Positions 11,248-20,144 of a DNA stretch of 64,000 nucleotides are shown here, in pieces. This stretch comes from Labia minor (taxonomy: Eukaryota; Arthropoda; Insecta; Dermaptera; Spongiphoridae), in contig OY720348.1 in NCBI GenBank assembly GCA_963082975.1, forward strand, positions 55,021,564 to 55,085,563. Direction: 5' to 3'. Under the pieces are notes generated by a model. It saw only the letters and a list, made by a program, of their open reading frames with translations, made no database searches and was not told where the DNA came from. A program made the position numbers and the translations under genes. The number at the start of each line of letters is the position of its first letter. Position 1 is the first letter of the stretch.

Positions 11248-11430
11248 ATGGCTACCAAACTAATCCACGTTTTACCGCTAGTATTTATTTCTCCAATTAC
11301 TTGGGGGGTGGGAGTGGGGCAGGGGAAGAGGGGAGAGGCGCCAAAAAGTTCTATTAATCCAATAGGTTACATTACGAATCAGAAAATAAACTGCGCATAT
11401 TATCTATTCGTCAATTCAATAGGATCATGA
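11248..11430 (+). CDS. Small ORF at the BEL 3' end (60 aa), doubtful
   Basis: ATG in a fair context (purine at -3, G at +4), MATKLIHVLPLVFISPITWG then a Gly-rich stretch. The N-terminus is hydrophobic like a signal or membrane segment, and the ORF overlaps the purine tract. It stays open in all five copies (also 19433-19615, 32465-32647, 43290-43472, 54992-55174), but the copies are too alike for that to prove selection. Could be chance, or a relic third ORF of the element. Confidence 0.2.
   Translation: MATKLIHVLPLVFISPITWGVGVGQGKRGEAPKSSINPIGYITNQKINCAYYLFVNSIGS
11303..11339 (+). other. Purine-rich tract with G-quadruplex motif (B1)
   Basis: Five G-runs of 3-6 separated by 1-4 bases (ggggggtgggagtgggg, cagggg, aagagggg) in very AT-rich DNA. 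In an LTR element this is where the polypurine tract for plus-strand priming is expected. Copies: 19487-19523, 32520-32556, 43344-43380, 55047-55083. Confidence 0.7.
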
Positions 11431-11488
11431 ATTATATATATATATATATTAATTCATTTTTTTATATATTAAATAATTGAAATTTTAT

Positions 11489-11587
11489 AAATACTATGTA
11501 TATACTAGCTGCTAGGAGCGCCTTCGGCGCTCTTCACACCTAGACGGGGGCTCCGCCCCCTGTACCCCCGAGTGTTACATAGTATTT
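11489..11587 (-). repeat. GC-rich nested palindrome, Helitron-3'-like (B1)
   Basis: Perfect 12-bp inverted repeats AAATACTATGTA (11489-11500) and TACATAGTATTT (11576-11587) enclose two perfect stems: GAGCGCC/GGCGCTC (11516-11532, loop ttc) and GGGGGC/GCCCCC (11546-11560, loop tcc). Read on the minus strand, the inner hairpin is followed by AGCAGCTAG and T, the form of a Helitron 3' end. Confidence 0.8.
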
Positions 11588-11594
11588 GGTTGAA

Positions 11595-12074
11595 TTTAAT
11601 TAATCTTTTTTGTTTTATATTTTTGTTATTTTAATTACTTCTTTATATTTCACAAATGAAAATATTTAAACAAAATAACTGATTTGAATTTGTATATAGA
11701 ATTTCTCCCTCTCTTCGATATTGACAATCATAAGAGAAGGGTCTGGACTTCCGCATTTTAGAATAAATTGCTCAAAAAATTTACTATTTTTTTCAATTAA
11801 GAAAATTCGTAATTATATTATTTAGATTTAATTTTAAAAAAAATGTGGAAAAAGTTATTTTTAATTGTTTTCTCAATGAAAATTTAGTAAGGATTTAATT
11901 TATTAATTTGAATGATTGTTTTTAAATTTAATTAAATTTTAATACAATAAAATGAATACTTATAGAAACTATTTAGGCAATTTATTCCAATTTATTATGC
12001 TATAAAATAATATAATAATTTTCTTAATATATTTTTATTTTTAAACAAATTAGTTTTTAATCTCATTTAGTACT

Positions 12075-12124
<50 letters not shown>

Positions 12125-12554
12125 GGTATATACTGATATATGTTTTTGAACTTGAAAAATATCCACATGACTTTGAAAGGCGAATCAAACTGTTTAAGTC
12201 TCATGAGGAAATTCAATTTATGTATTTTTTTATTAATTAAGATAAATTAATAAATAGTATTTAAAAATATTAAAATCAAAATATTTATATCAGTGTGACT
12301 TAATTATTAGATTTTGGAATATATATTTATAGCTTACTATATATATTTTTTATATAATAATCTCTTAAAAACAATTTTCATTTTTTAAATTACTATTTAT
12401 TTAAATAGATAAAATTAAAAAACATTAAATCATAATTTCTATTAAAATATTAAATAAGTTTGACCTAATTTATGAAATAAATTAATATAATTATTTTTAC
12501 TATGATTTAAATATTTTAAATGATATTTAATTAATTAAAAACTTATAATAAATT
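11595..12554. other. Non-coding AT-rich B segment with long (AT)n
   Basis: No gene seen. The (AT)n tract at about 12079-12122 is a little shorter in B2 and much shorter in B3. Confidence 0.55.
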
Positions 12555-13563
12555 AAATATTTTAATAATCCAGCCAATTGATAAAACATGAACAGTGACT
12601 TCGAATTGAAATAGACATCAGATGAATTCTTATTAAATGTTTTATAATGATAAATAATTTATGGTTTATTCAAATTATATAAAAAGCCTTAAAAAGTGCC
12701 ATGCATCAGAATAATCTCGAATAAATATAAAAATACATTATATTATTATTTAGATTATCCCAGTATAAAATATAAATAAAAAAAATTTATTCTTATGTAA
12801 TATATTGAAAAAAGATTTTTATAAGTTTATATAGAACTATATAATTTTATTTTTTTGTTATTTATTTAAATTAAAATATTTTAAATTAATATTAAATAGA
12901 ATAAATACATATGGAAGTTATATTATACGTATATAATTAAATGAAAAGAATGAAAAATTATTTTGTGACAATTTTACAATGATAATTGTGAGGAGGAGTT
13001 GAGAGGGTTGTAATTGGTTATCGCGAGTTAGAATAAATGATAATAAACCTCACCCCGAGGTTGAATTTTGACAAGAACAGCGCCGCTCGCCGAGCGCCCT
13101 GGCTATGCGAGCGCACTCACACACGAACACTGATAGACTGACTACCGCTCGAGCGGCTGGCTAAGAAGAGCCCCTGGCATTTAGGCAACCCGCTTCGCTA
13201 GTTTCCAAATTTAAAATTTTCATATTTAAAGTACCTGGATTATCCAGCAGCCGCTCAGAAGAATAAAAATGTATACTTTACTAAGTGTTTTAATAATATT
13301 AATTAATTTTAATAATATTCTTAAATTTGAATTAGTAAATTGATTGAGTATATTGATTTATTATGATTATACTCTCTTCTGGTATTTTTATCTTATAATT
13401 AAATAATAATTATTATTTATATATATACAATCTGTATATTTATTGAATAAACCATAAATTAATATTTATTATAAAACATTTAATAAGAAATCATTTGATG
13501 TCTATTTCAATTCGAAGACACTGTTCATGTCATGCTTTATCAATTAGCTGGATTATTAAAATA
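12555..13563. repeat. Inverted-repeat element with GC-rich core (B1)
   Basis: Arms of about 120 bp (12555-12676 and 13443-13563) are inverted and roughly 85-90% alike by eye. For example, cttcgaattgaaatagacat faces atgtctatttcaattcgaag. The spacer holds a GC-rich core (13046-13200) with small perfect palindromes: AACCTC/GAGGTT (13046-13062), CGCTCG-c-CGAGCG and CCGCTCGAGCGG (13145-13156). Foldback or MITE-like; no coding capacity. Confidence 0.65.
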
Positions 13564-14070
13564 TATAAACTTTATATTAATTTTAATCTTAATTTAAATT
13601 ATCTAATTTATCATATTTTCATTCAATTAATGTCATTTTATCATATTTATTAAATTTTTTATATGAATTAAGAAAGTTATACACATTTATTTTAAATATA
13701 TATCATTTGAAATAAGTTGACCTGTGGCCAGGTCCGAACCGATCGACGGTTTGAAATAAATTAATTTCCAGCTACAGAAACAATTTCAAATAATTTTAAT
13801 ATATCTATTAATGAAATAAAAAACAGATATGGATATAACATAAATATTTTTAATTTTATTTTTATTTATAATATATATGTAAGACCAGGCTGTGACGTCA
13901 TGAATGGCTGGATGACGTCATATAATTTTAAATCAAGAAAAAACTAATAAATATGATTTTCCCGAGGATAAAACCAATACAAAGTGCATGATATTCGTGG
14001 TGATATATAAAAAAATCTCCTCATGTGAAATTTTGTGTGAAAATAACCCTTCCCTTACTATCGTCGGTCG
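13564..14070. other. Non-coding B segment with compact palindromes
   Basis: AT-rich apart from about 13723-13755, which has two adjacent small stems (GACCTG/CAGGTC and AACCG/CGGTT), and the twin TGACGTCA sites. No gene supported; the minus-strand open frame across 13933-14244 is low-complexity Phe/Tyr/Ile sequence. Confidence 0.5.
13893..13920. promoter_or_regulatory. Twin perfect CRE-type palindromes TGACGTCA (B1)
   Basis: TGACGTCA at 13893-13900 and 13913-13920, 20 bp apart. This is the consensus for CREB/ATF factors in animals. Copies at 35110-35137 and 57623-57650 are unchanged. A regulatory role is inferred; no promoter or gene start is visible beside it. Confidence 0.35.
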
Positions 14071-14387
14071 GTAAAAATATAAAAAAGAATGGGTAATTCT
14101 TAAAAGTACAGTTCCAATTATTAATAAAGAAATAATATAAAAAAAATAATAATAAAATAAATTACTCAAATAAATTTTAAAAAAATAAAATAAATTATAT
14201 AAATTAGCGTTTTGTGTGCATTGGGAATTAATCAAGAAATCCAAATTTAGTAATGCAATAGAAATATTCTATTTATTAGAAGAATAGTTTTTCTAAATAT
14301 TATTGAATAAAACTAGGAATGTGATTAAAAAAAAAAGATGCAATGGTATTTATATTCAATAGTCATCCACTCATGCATTTGGTTAAA
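14071..14387 (+). repeat. Direct repeat within B, right copy (B1)
   Basis: Partner of 9611-9951. Where the left copy continues into its inverted-repeat arm, this one stops at catttggttaaaa and meets the B end. Confidence 0.85.
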
Positions 14388-14428
14388 AGTCAATATTATA
14401 AGATATGCAAAAATTTTTAAATTCTGAG

Positions 14429-14558
14429 AAATTTCTATAAAAGGATAAAATAAAATATTTCACTATTATCTTATCTTCTTCAACTATTATTTTTTAAGTT
14501 TAAAAACGGTTTTAAATAATTTTTAATATATCAATATATGTTTTATCTATCACCATCA
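14429..14558 (-). repeat. Inverted piece of module B at left of C1 (short form)
   Basis: Reverse complement of roughly 3892-4026. Its outer part was removed by the deletion that joins ttctgag to aaatttct. Confidence 0.9.
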
Positions 14559-14577
14559 TTATAATTATATTCAATAC

Positions 14578-14924
14578 TGTTGATATAATTGTATTTAATT
14601 TTTCACAATTTGTCTCATTTGATATCAACTTAATATCAAAAATCTTTAACTTTATATTATATCTAAATTTTAATCCTAAGTATTGTTATTTGGTCCTTTA
14701 TTAAATTTTATATTCAGTTGCATAAAACATTCTGTTTTATTTAATCAATCCTATTTTTATTTCATTGTTTCTTTCCAGAAATTTGGATAGGAATAGTTTC
14801 GATTTAAAGGTACCTAAAGCATCTTTGTTGAGTTAACAAGATCCGATTTTCGCTTTTCCATTAGGCACACCCCTTTTTATATTTCATTAATTAATTTCAA
14901 TACAGTTTTGTCGTGTTCTGAACA
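14578..14924 (+). repeat. Candidate 5' LTR of the BEL/Pao element (C1)
   Basis: Starts TGTTGATATAATTG and ends GTTCTGAACA, 9 bp before a TGGCGAC primer-binding site, as expected for BEL/Pao LTRs (TG...CA). No second copy is found after the purine tract, so the boundaries rest on motif alone. Confidence 0.4.
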
Positions 14925-14933
14925 AAATACGAC

Positions 14934-14940
14934 TGGCGAC
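14934..14940 (+). promoter_or_regulatory. Primer-binding site TGGCGAC (C1)
   Basis: TGGCGAC is the start of the tRNA primer-binding site usual in BEL/Pao elements. It lies between the candidate LTR and gag. The C2 copy is at 37708-37714. Confidence 0.5.
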
Positions 14941-14996
14941 TTACTCTTTTATATACCTATCTTTATTTTCCTTCCATATCACGGTCATTCCAATCT

Positions 14997-15046
14997 AAGA
15001 TAACTTTCCATTGGCTAGTTATCTTCAACCCCCCCCCCCCCCCCCC
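14997..15046 (+). other. Leader stem-loop and C tract of the BEL element (C1)
   Basis: A perfect 9-bp stem AAGATAACT/AGTTATCTT (14997-15005 and 15017-15025, 11-nt loop), then C18 at 15029-15046. In C2 the stem is at 37771-37799 and the tract is C12 at 37804-37815. May matter for RNA packaging or translation, but that is inference. Confidence 0.5.
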
Positions 15047-15251
15047 AACAGCTTCCAGTTTCGAATTATTTCCCTTTCGGGTCGTAATAAGGGCTTTAAG
15101 CCGTGTTATAGTGACGACACGCTGACAGGACAGGTGCGATTTTATCGATACCCTGTCTCCTTATAATCGAAATTTTCTTGTTTTTTTTCTCGAGAGAAAC
15201 ACATTAATTATAAATTTTGAAATTTATTAAATTCTATCTTTTCTTAACACT

Positions 15252-16262
15252 ATGGCTAAGGCAAGTTTCAAACAGGCAACTAGTCTATGGGCATTCATTT
15301 CAACGGATGTCCAATTCGTTAAAGATTTTAAAAAAAAGTTGATATCAGACAATTGTAATCATGTAAATGAATTTATAAATAATTGTTCTGAAACAGTTCA
15401 GAAGTTGGATAAATTTATTAATTTTATTTTAGATAATAATTTACATTCAAATGCATGTGAAACCGAGTTTAAAGAGGCTTGTGAAGCACGTTTGCTTTTG
15501 AAACATATGCTAGTCGATGCAAAGGCTTTACCAGAAGTGAAACCCATTCCAGCCGAACACAAAATGGCGGCTGCTGTCCCCACCCTCCCTAAACTTAACA
15601 TTGAGCGTTTCGGAGGAGATATCCTCAGTTACACAGCTTTCAAGCAGCAATTTGACTGCTCTATCACTAACAACGTTCAACTGGGCGGGATCGACAAGCT
15701 CAAATACTTAAGAAGCTATCTTCATTCAGAAGCTTATTGTTTAATAAGCCATCTCAGCTTATCAGATGGCAATTTTGAGGTTGCACTGGCAATCCTCGAT
15801 CAACATTACAATCAGCGGCGCACACTTGTTTACGCGCATATTTCCGCTTTATACAACTTTCCTAAAGTTTCAGCCCCGAATAAACACGAGTATTCAAAAC
15901 TATGCTCAACCGTTTTGCAATTAATTTCGGAGCTGGGTGCACTGAAGATAGAAACCACTACTTGGAGCCCGATGCTGGGCCTATGGATTCTTGACAAGCT
16001 GCCACCTGCTGTTAAGGACCAGTTTCTAATGCAACTTCCGGATGATAATGTTATACCTGAAGTTGAATCCATTCTTCAATATATTCAGAAGATGGCCAAG
16101 TTCACAGCTGACAAGGAGCGAGAAGGCAGTCATATTAAAAATAAGCTAAGTTATCCTCTTTCTAAAAAAACAAGTTACAAAAAACAAAGCAATTATAAAA
16201 AATTTTACTTGAAATCTAATTATACAAATTCTAAAAATGTTGGTTCTAGTAAAATTAACTGA
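15252..16262 (+). CDS. gag: BEL/Pao gag (DUF1759), C1 copy
   Basis: 336 codons from ATG (ctATGGCTAAG) to TGA at 16260-16262. Gag packages element RNA into virus-like particles. The central part carries the DUF1759 signature of BEL/Pao Gag: PTLPKLNIERFGGDILSYT, FKQQFDCSITNN, KLKYLRSYLHSEAYCLISHL, then AILDQHYNQRR. A basic Lys/Ser/Tyr-rich tail precedes the stop. The same reading frame continues past the TGA straight into the zinc knuckles, so this Gag ends before its RNA-binding part. The stop may be a point mutation (a TGG-to-TGA change fits) or a readthrough site. Two residues differ from C2 (Leu/Arg and Pro/Leu). Confidence 0.9.
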   Translation: MAKASFKQATSLWAFISTDVQFVKDFKKKLISDNCNHVNEFINNCSETVQKLDKFINFILDNNLHSNACETEFKEACEARLLLKHMLVDAKALPEVKPIPAEHKMAAAVPTLPKLNIERFGGDILSYTAFKQQFDCSITNNVQLGGIDKLKYLRSYLHSEAYCLISHLSLSDGNFEVALAILDQHYNQRRTLVYAHISALYNFPKVSAPNKHEYSKLCSTVLQLISELGALKIETTTWSPMLGLWILDKLPPAVKDQFLMQLPDDNVIPEVESILQYIQKMAKFTADKEREGSHIKNKLSYPLSKKTSYKKQSNYKKFYLKSNYTNSKNVGSSKIN

Positions 16263-18659
16263 AAATTTCTATGTTTTCTTTGTAAGAAAGACCACTTAAT
16301 TTTTAAATGTCCTGAGTTTATTAATTGGACAGTTCAAAAGAGGTGTGACTTTTGTCAAGCCAATAACTTATGTAAAGTATGCTTGTCTAGACATAATGGA
16401 AAATGCAAATCATTAAACTCTTGTCAAATATGTCAAAACAGACACTCATCCTTTTTGCACTTTTCTAGGTCTAATAACAACACCGTCAGGGAGCAGAGAG
16501 AGAGAGACAATGATTCATCGTCAAACGCCAAGGAGTCACCCGTCGGCGGGGAGCTGGAACCGCGGACGCAAAATTCGTCATCGCGTGATGTTTATCACCT
16601 TAAGGATGACAGCGAAATTTTACTTTCAAAAGTTTCCATGAGGGTATTCACTCCAGGTGGTATTGCCATTATTCTTCCATGTTTCATAGACTCTGGTTCA
16701 CAAATAAGCGCTATAAGCCATGATGTTGCGTCCTCTCTTAATCTGCCTTTAATCCCCCATAAAATGTCCATTGGCGGAATAGACAATTCATTTTCTATTC
16801 AGTCAAAATATAAAGTAAATTTGAACTGTCAATCGACAGTCAATGATTTTGAATTTTCCCATTTATTCCAGGTTATTGATTCAATTCAAACAGTTATACC
16901 CTCAAATTATTTAAATTCTAATCAATTTGATTTCGTTAAGAATTTCCCCTGGGCTGATCCCAATTACTGTATCCCCACAAAAGTTAAAATTATCATTGGG
17001 TCTGATTTAATACCATTAATATTGAAATCTCATAACATTCTAAGTCCCAATAAATCCATTGTAGCAATAGACACCAAATTAGGTTGGACCTTTTGTGGTC
17101 GAGCATCACACGAGTCCAGCATTAATCATATTGTAACTCAATCTTCTGAACAAATAGAAGATAACACTTTGGACAAGAATCATGACCTTATTTTGAAATT
17201 ATTTGAAATGGACCAAATGGGTCTATCTACAAAGATAGACTCGAACAACGAGGTGGAGAAACATTTTGTTAAAAATGTAAAATTATTAAATTCTGGCCAT
17301 CTCGAAGTAGATCTACCTTTTGTTAATAGTTCTAAACCGTTGGGACAATCCTTTAACAAGGCTTTGCAAGTTTTTAACAGTTTAGAAAGGAAAATGTCTA
17401 AAGACAAGTCCTTATTTATCGAATATCATGATTACATGAAGAATATGCTTAATCAAGGCTTCATGGAAAGGGTAGGCCCCCTCTCGTGTCATAACCATGC
17501 CCAAAAGAATAGCTTTTACCTGCCTCATCACGTGATTTATAAAAAATCAAATCACTCCATGAGAGTCGTGATGAATGGCAGTTGCCCATCTTCTAATCAT
17601 TTATCATTAAATTCTATTTTATCCATTGGCCCACCCCTCCAAAATGACTTGAGATTGATTTTACTCAAGTCGCGATTAAATTCTATTTTATTATCTACTG
17701 ACATAGTTAGCATGTATCTTATGATTTCAATTAACCCCACACATAGGTATTTCCTAAGAATTATTTGGAAATTACCTGAAGACGATCATGCACAGATTTT
17801 TCGCATGTGTCGTCTCCCCTTCGGATTAGCTTGTAGTGCATTTTTAGCGGTTCGCTGTTTATTTTATCTTGCTGACAAGCATAAGTCGACTCACCCGTTG
17901 GCTTATCGAGTTTTTAAGCAAAATTCTTACTTGGATGATTTTATCATCACTGCATCCTCATCGGATGAATTGATTAAAATTGTCAATCAATTAGTGGATC
18001 TTTTGAAAACTTATAATTTTTTACTTAACAAATGGTCCACTAATGACCAAAATATTTTAGACTATTTATTGAATCATTTTAATCAAAATGACAATATTAA
18101 ATATAATCCCATTCACTCTTCCACTAAATTATTGGGAGTGATGTGGAGCCCAAGTAATGACAGATTTCTTTTTGATATTCCTGACGTGTCTGTCAACGTT
18201 TTAACTAAACGCTCTTTGCTTTCGCTTACAGCGTCTCATTGGGACCCAATTGGAATTGTTTCCCCTGTTACAATATCCCTTCGGATATTATTACAAGTGG
18301 CTTGGAAGTCACCTTTAAAATTGGGCTGGGATGACCCCTTGCCAGATAACATACAATCCTTTTGGTTGAAATTTAAATCAGAATACCCTTTACTTTCAAA
18401 TTATAACATCCCACGTCTATTAATTCACCCTTTAGGCAAAACATTTAAAATTTTCGCTTTTAGCGATGCAAGTGAGTCAGCATACGGATTTTGCTCGTAT
18501 CCTGTATCCTTTGACCAAAACAATCTCATATTATCATCTGTTTTCTTGTTATCTCGCTTTAGGGTATCCCCTATAAAAAAAATGTCAATTGCAAGATTAG
18601 AATTAGCTGCGTATTCTTTAATGTGTCAGTCGATCAACTACAAAAGGGGTGCATATTGA
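16263..18659 (+). pseudogene. pol: BEL/Pao pol, 5' part, C1 copy (frameshifted)
   Basis: In frame with gag after the TGA. It carries a zinc knuckle (CFLCKKDHLIFKC) and a Cys/His cluster (CDFCQANNLCKVC, CQICQNRHSSFLH), an aspartic protease (FIDSGSQISAIS), a reverse transcriptase with MRVVMNGS, LSTDIVSMYLMI, FRMCRLPFGLACSAF and the active-site box YLDDF, the Pao-type A17 region, and the start of RNase H (FAFSDASESAYG, ARLELAAYS). At 18639/18640 a 1,088-bp deletion joins this to the integrase in another frame, so the ORF ends shortly after at 18657-18659. The Glu codon at the position of the C2 TAG is intact here. Confidence 0.88.
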
Positions 18660-19395
18660 ATTGTGTTATGATCTTACCACCTCTTCCTTTATGAACGCTT
18701 TTAAACGTTTTGTAGCACGACGAGGTTGCCCTCGCAAAATTTATTCCGATTACGCCACTACCTTTGTTTCGGCCAGTAAAATTTTAAAGTCTGATTATAA
18801 ATATTTAATAACACAATTTCAGAACCCGCTATTTAAAAATTATCTTTTAGAACATAATATTGATTGGCATTTTTCACCTCCCCTGTCCCCTCATATGAAC
18901 GGATTAATAGAGAACGCAGTCAAGGCACTTAAATTTTATCTCAAAAGAGTTACGTCAAATCTAAAATTTTCCGTCTCCGAGCTGTCTACCCTCTTGGATG
19001 TAGCCGAGTCATTCATTAACATGCGTCCTCTGTTTCATATCCTTGCAGACGACGGTGAGGTTGATATCTTAACCCCTTCACATTTTTTGCTTTCCAAACC
19101 TGTTTCTCTTTCTCTGGCCTCAGATGGTTTTGTGGAGAATATAAATTTAAGTACTAGATATAAAATGGTTCAGAATGTAACTTCGCAATTGTGGCGCACC
19201 TGGTCTAAATCATATGTTGCCCAATTGCAACTTAAAGCCAAAGTAAAAAATTGTACAAATTTAAATGTAAACGACATTGTTTTGATCAAAGACCTGTCTT
19301 TGATACCTAACAACTGGGTAAAAGGTCGAGTGGTGAAATTATATTACAAATTTTTTTTAGATGGCTTGAACTATTCCAAGACAAAGAGAGTGTAA
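18640..19395 (+). pseudogene. pol: BEL/Pao pol, integrase C-terminal part, C1 copy
   Basis: Begins inside the integrase core after the deletion. The first catalytic Asp, the HHCC zinc domain and the rest of RNase H are gone. The second catalytic Asp is kept but reads YSDYATTF where C2 has YSDNATTF; this Asn is normally well conserved. The Glu motif HMNGLIENAVKALK and the DUF5641-like end (LWRTWSKSYVAQLQLKAKVK, DIVLIKD, NWVKGRVVKLY) remain, with the stop at 19393-19395. Not a functional integrase. Confidence 0.9.
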
Positions 19396-19614
19396 ATTTT
19401 GGTGATAATGTGTCTGTTTGTGCGCGTCAGTAATGGCTACCAAACTAATCCACGTTTTACCGCTAGTATTAATTTCTCCAATTACTTGGGGGGTGGGAGT
19501 GGGGCAGGGGAAGAGGGGAGAGGCGCCAAAAAGTTCTATTAATCCAATAGGTTACATTACGAATCAGAAAATAAACTTATCATATTATCTATTCGTCAAT
19601 TCAATAGGATCATG

Positions 19615-19676
<62 letters not shown>

Positions 19677-19711
19677 TCATTTCTTTTCATATTAAATAAG
19701 TGAAATTTTAT
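19345..19711 (+). repeat. BEL 3'-end block at the C1/A2 boundary
   Basis: Homologue of 11164-11488. It contains the end of pol, the purine/G-quadruplex tract and a long (AT)n run (19619-19672), roughly twice as long as in C2. Confidence 0.88.
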
Positions 19712-19810
19712 AAATACTATGTATATACTAGCTGCTTAGAGCGCCTTCGGCGCTCTTCACACCTAGACGGGGGCTCCGCCCCCTGTACCCCCGAGTGTTA
19801 CATAGTATTT
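19712..19810 (-). repeat. GC-rich nested palindrome (C1/A2)
   Basis: Same structure as at 11489, with a one-base difference next to the stem (gcttagagcg for gctaggagcg). Module A2 begins 22 bp to the right. Confidence 0.8.
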
Positions 19811-20132
19811 GGTTGAAAGTAGTAAAAGGTTTTCATCCATTTTGTTTCAATCAGTATATTACATAAAACATTCATTTCTTTTTGTGGTCTTATTTAAAAT
19901 ATATTTTAATTTAATCAGTAAATTAATTATATATATATATTATTATTGTATATTTTATATCTATCTATCTATGTCGCTCAAAGATACTCGAAAGTTCTTG
20001 GCCACATTTCTCCAAATGTCCCTATCCTGAGCCCTTGTCCCATCTCTCTTACGCCCCTTCCTACGCGTCCTTGGTTTTCCAAGCGGACGTTTTCCAATCG
20101 GTCTCTCCCCACCAATATCTTTTCCCTCTCCC

Positions 20133-20144
20133 ATTCTAGCCACG
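20133..20144. repeat. Target-site duplication, left copy (12 bp)
   Basis: ATTCTAGCCACG immediately left of the Jockey insertion. The empty sites in A1 and A3 carry it once, followed by tgccc. Confidence 0.95.

Larger units (their letters stand above)
11164..11594 (+). repeat. BEL 3'-end block inside module B (B1)
   Basis: Homologous to the end of the BEL element and its flank in module C (about 19345-19818). It enters within the last pol codons (LDGLNYSKTKRV), passes the purine tract and the (AT)n run, and stops after the GC-rich palindrome at ttggttgaa. B-type blocks share tttatttctcc and tgcgcatatt, where C-type blocks have ttaatttctcc and ttatcatatt, so the two positions have evolved separately. 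Confidence 0.88.
2157..14400. repeat. Module B, copy 1 (about 12.24 kb)
   Basis: The first 28 bases (2157-2184, starting agatatgcaaaaattttt) recur exactly at 14401-14428, where the next B copy would begin. Here that second copy is cut short after 28 bases and joins module C. B holds the exon-like minus-strand gene fossil, two long inverted repeats, Helitron-like ends and one BEL 3'-end block. It lacks the 96-bp segment at 2782/2783. Confidence 0.93.
14429..19832. repeat. Module C, copy 1 (BEL/Pao-bearing, deleted form)
   Basis: Matches 37203-43657 apart from a 1,088-bp deletion at 18639/18640, a longer C tract and a longer (AT)n tract. It begins with an inverted piece of module B, continues through the BEL/Pao element and ends with the GC-rich palindrome next to module A2. 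Confidence 0.92.

Noticed and set aside
12079..12122. Long (AT)n tract as a replication origin
   Set aside because: Several such microsatellites occur and vary in length; nothing else supports an origin.
13933..14244. 103-aa minus-strand ORF as a membrane protein
   Set aside because: It is a reading of low-complexity AT-rich DNA over a direct repeat, and the homologous frame in B2 is broken by one base.
16260..16262. TGA as reassigned to tryptophan by a variant genetic code
   Set aside because: The other long ORFs end with ordinary stops, and the DNA is nuclear mobile-element sequence, so a mutation or readthrough is simpler.
18649..19395. Independent integrase gene in C1
   Set aside because: Its apparent ATG is created by the deletion frameshift; comparison with C2 shows it is the broken end of pol.
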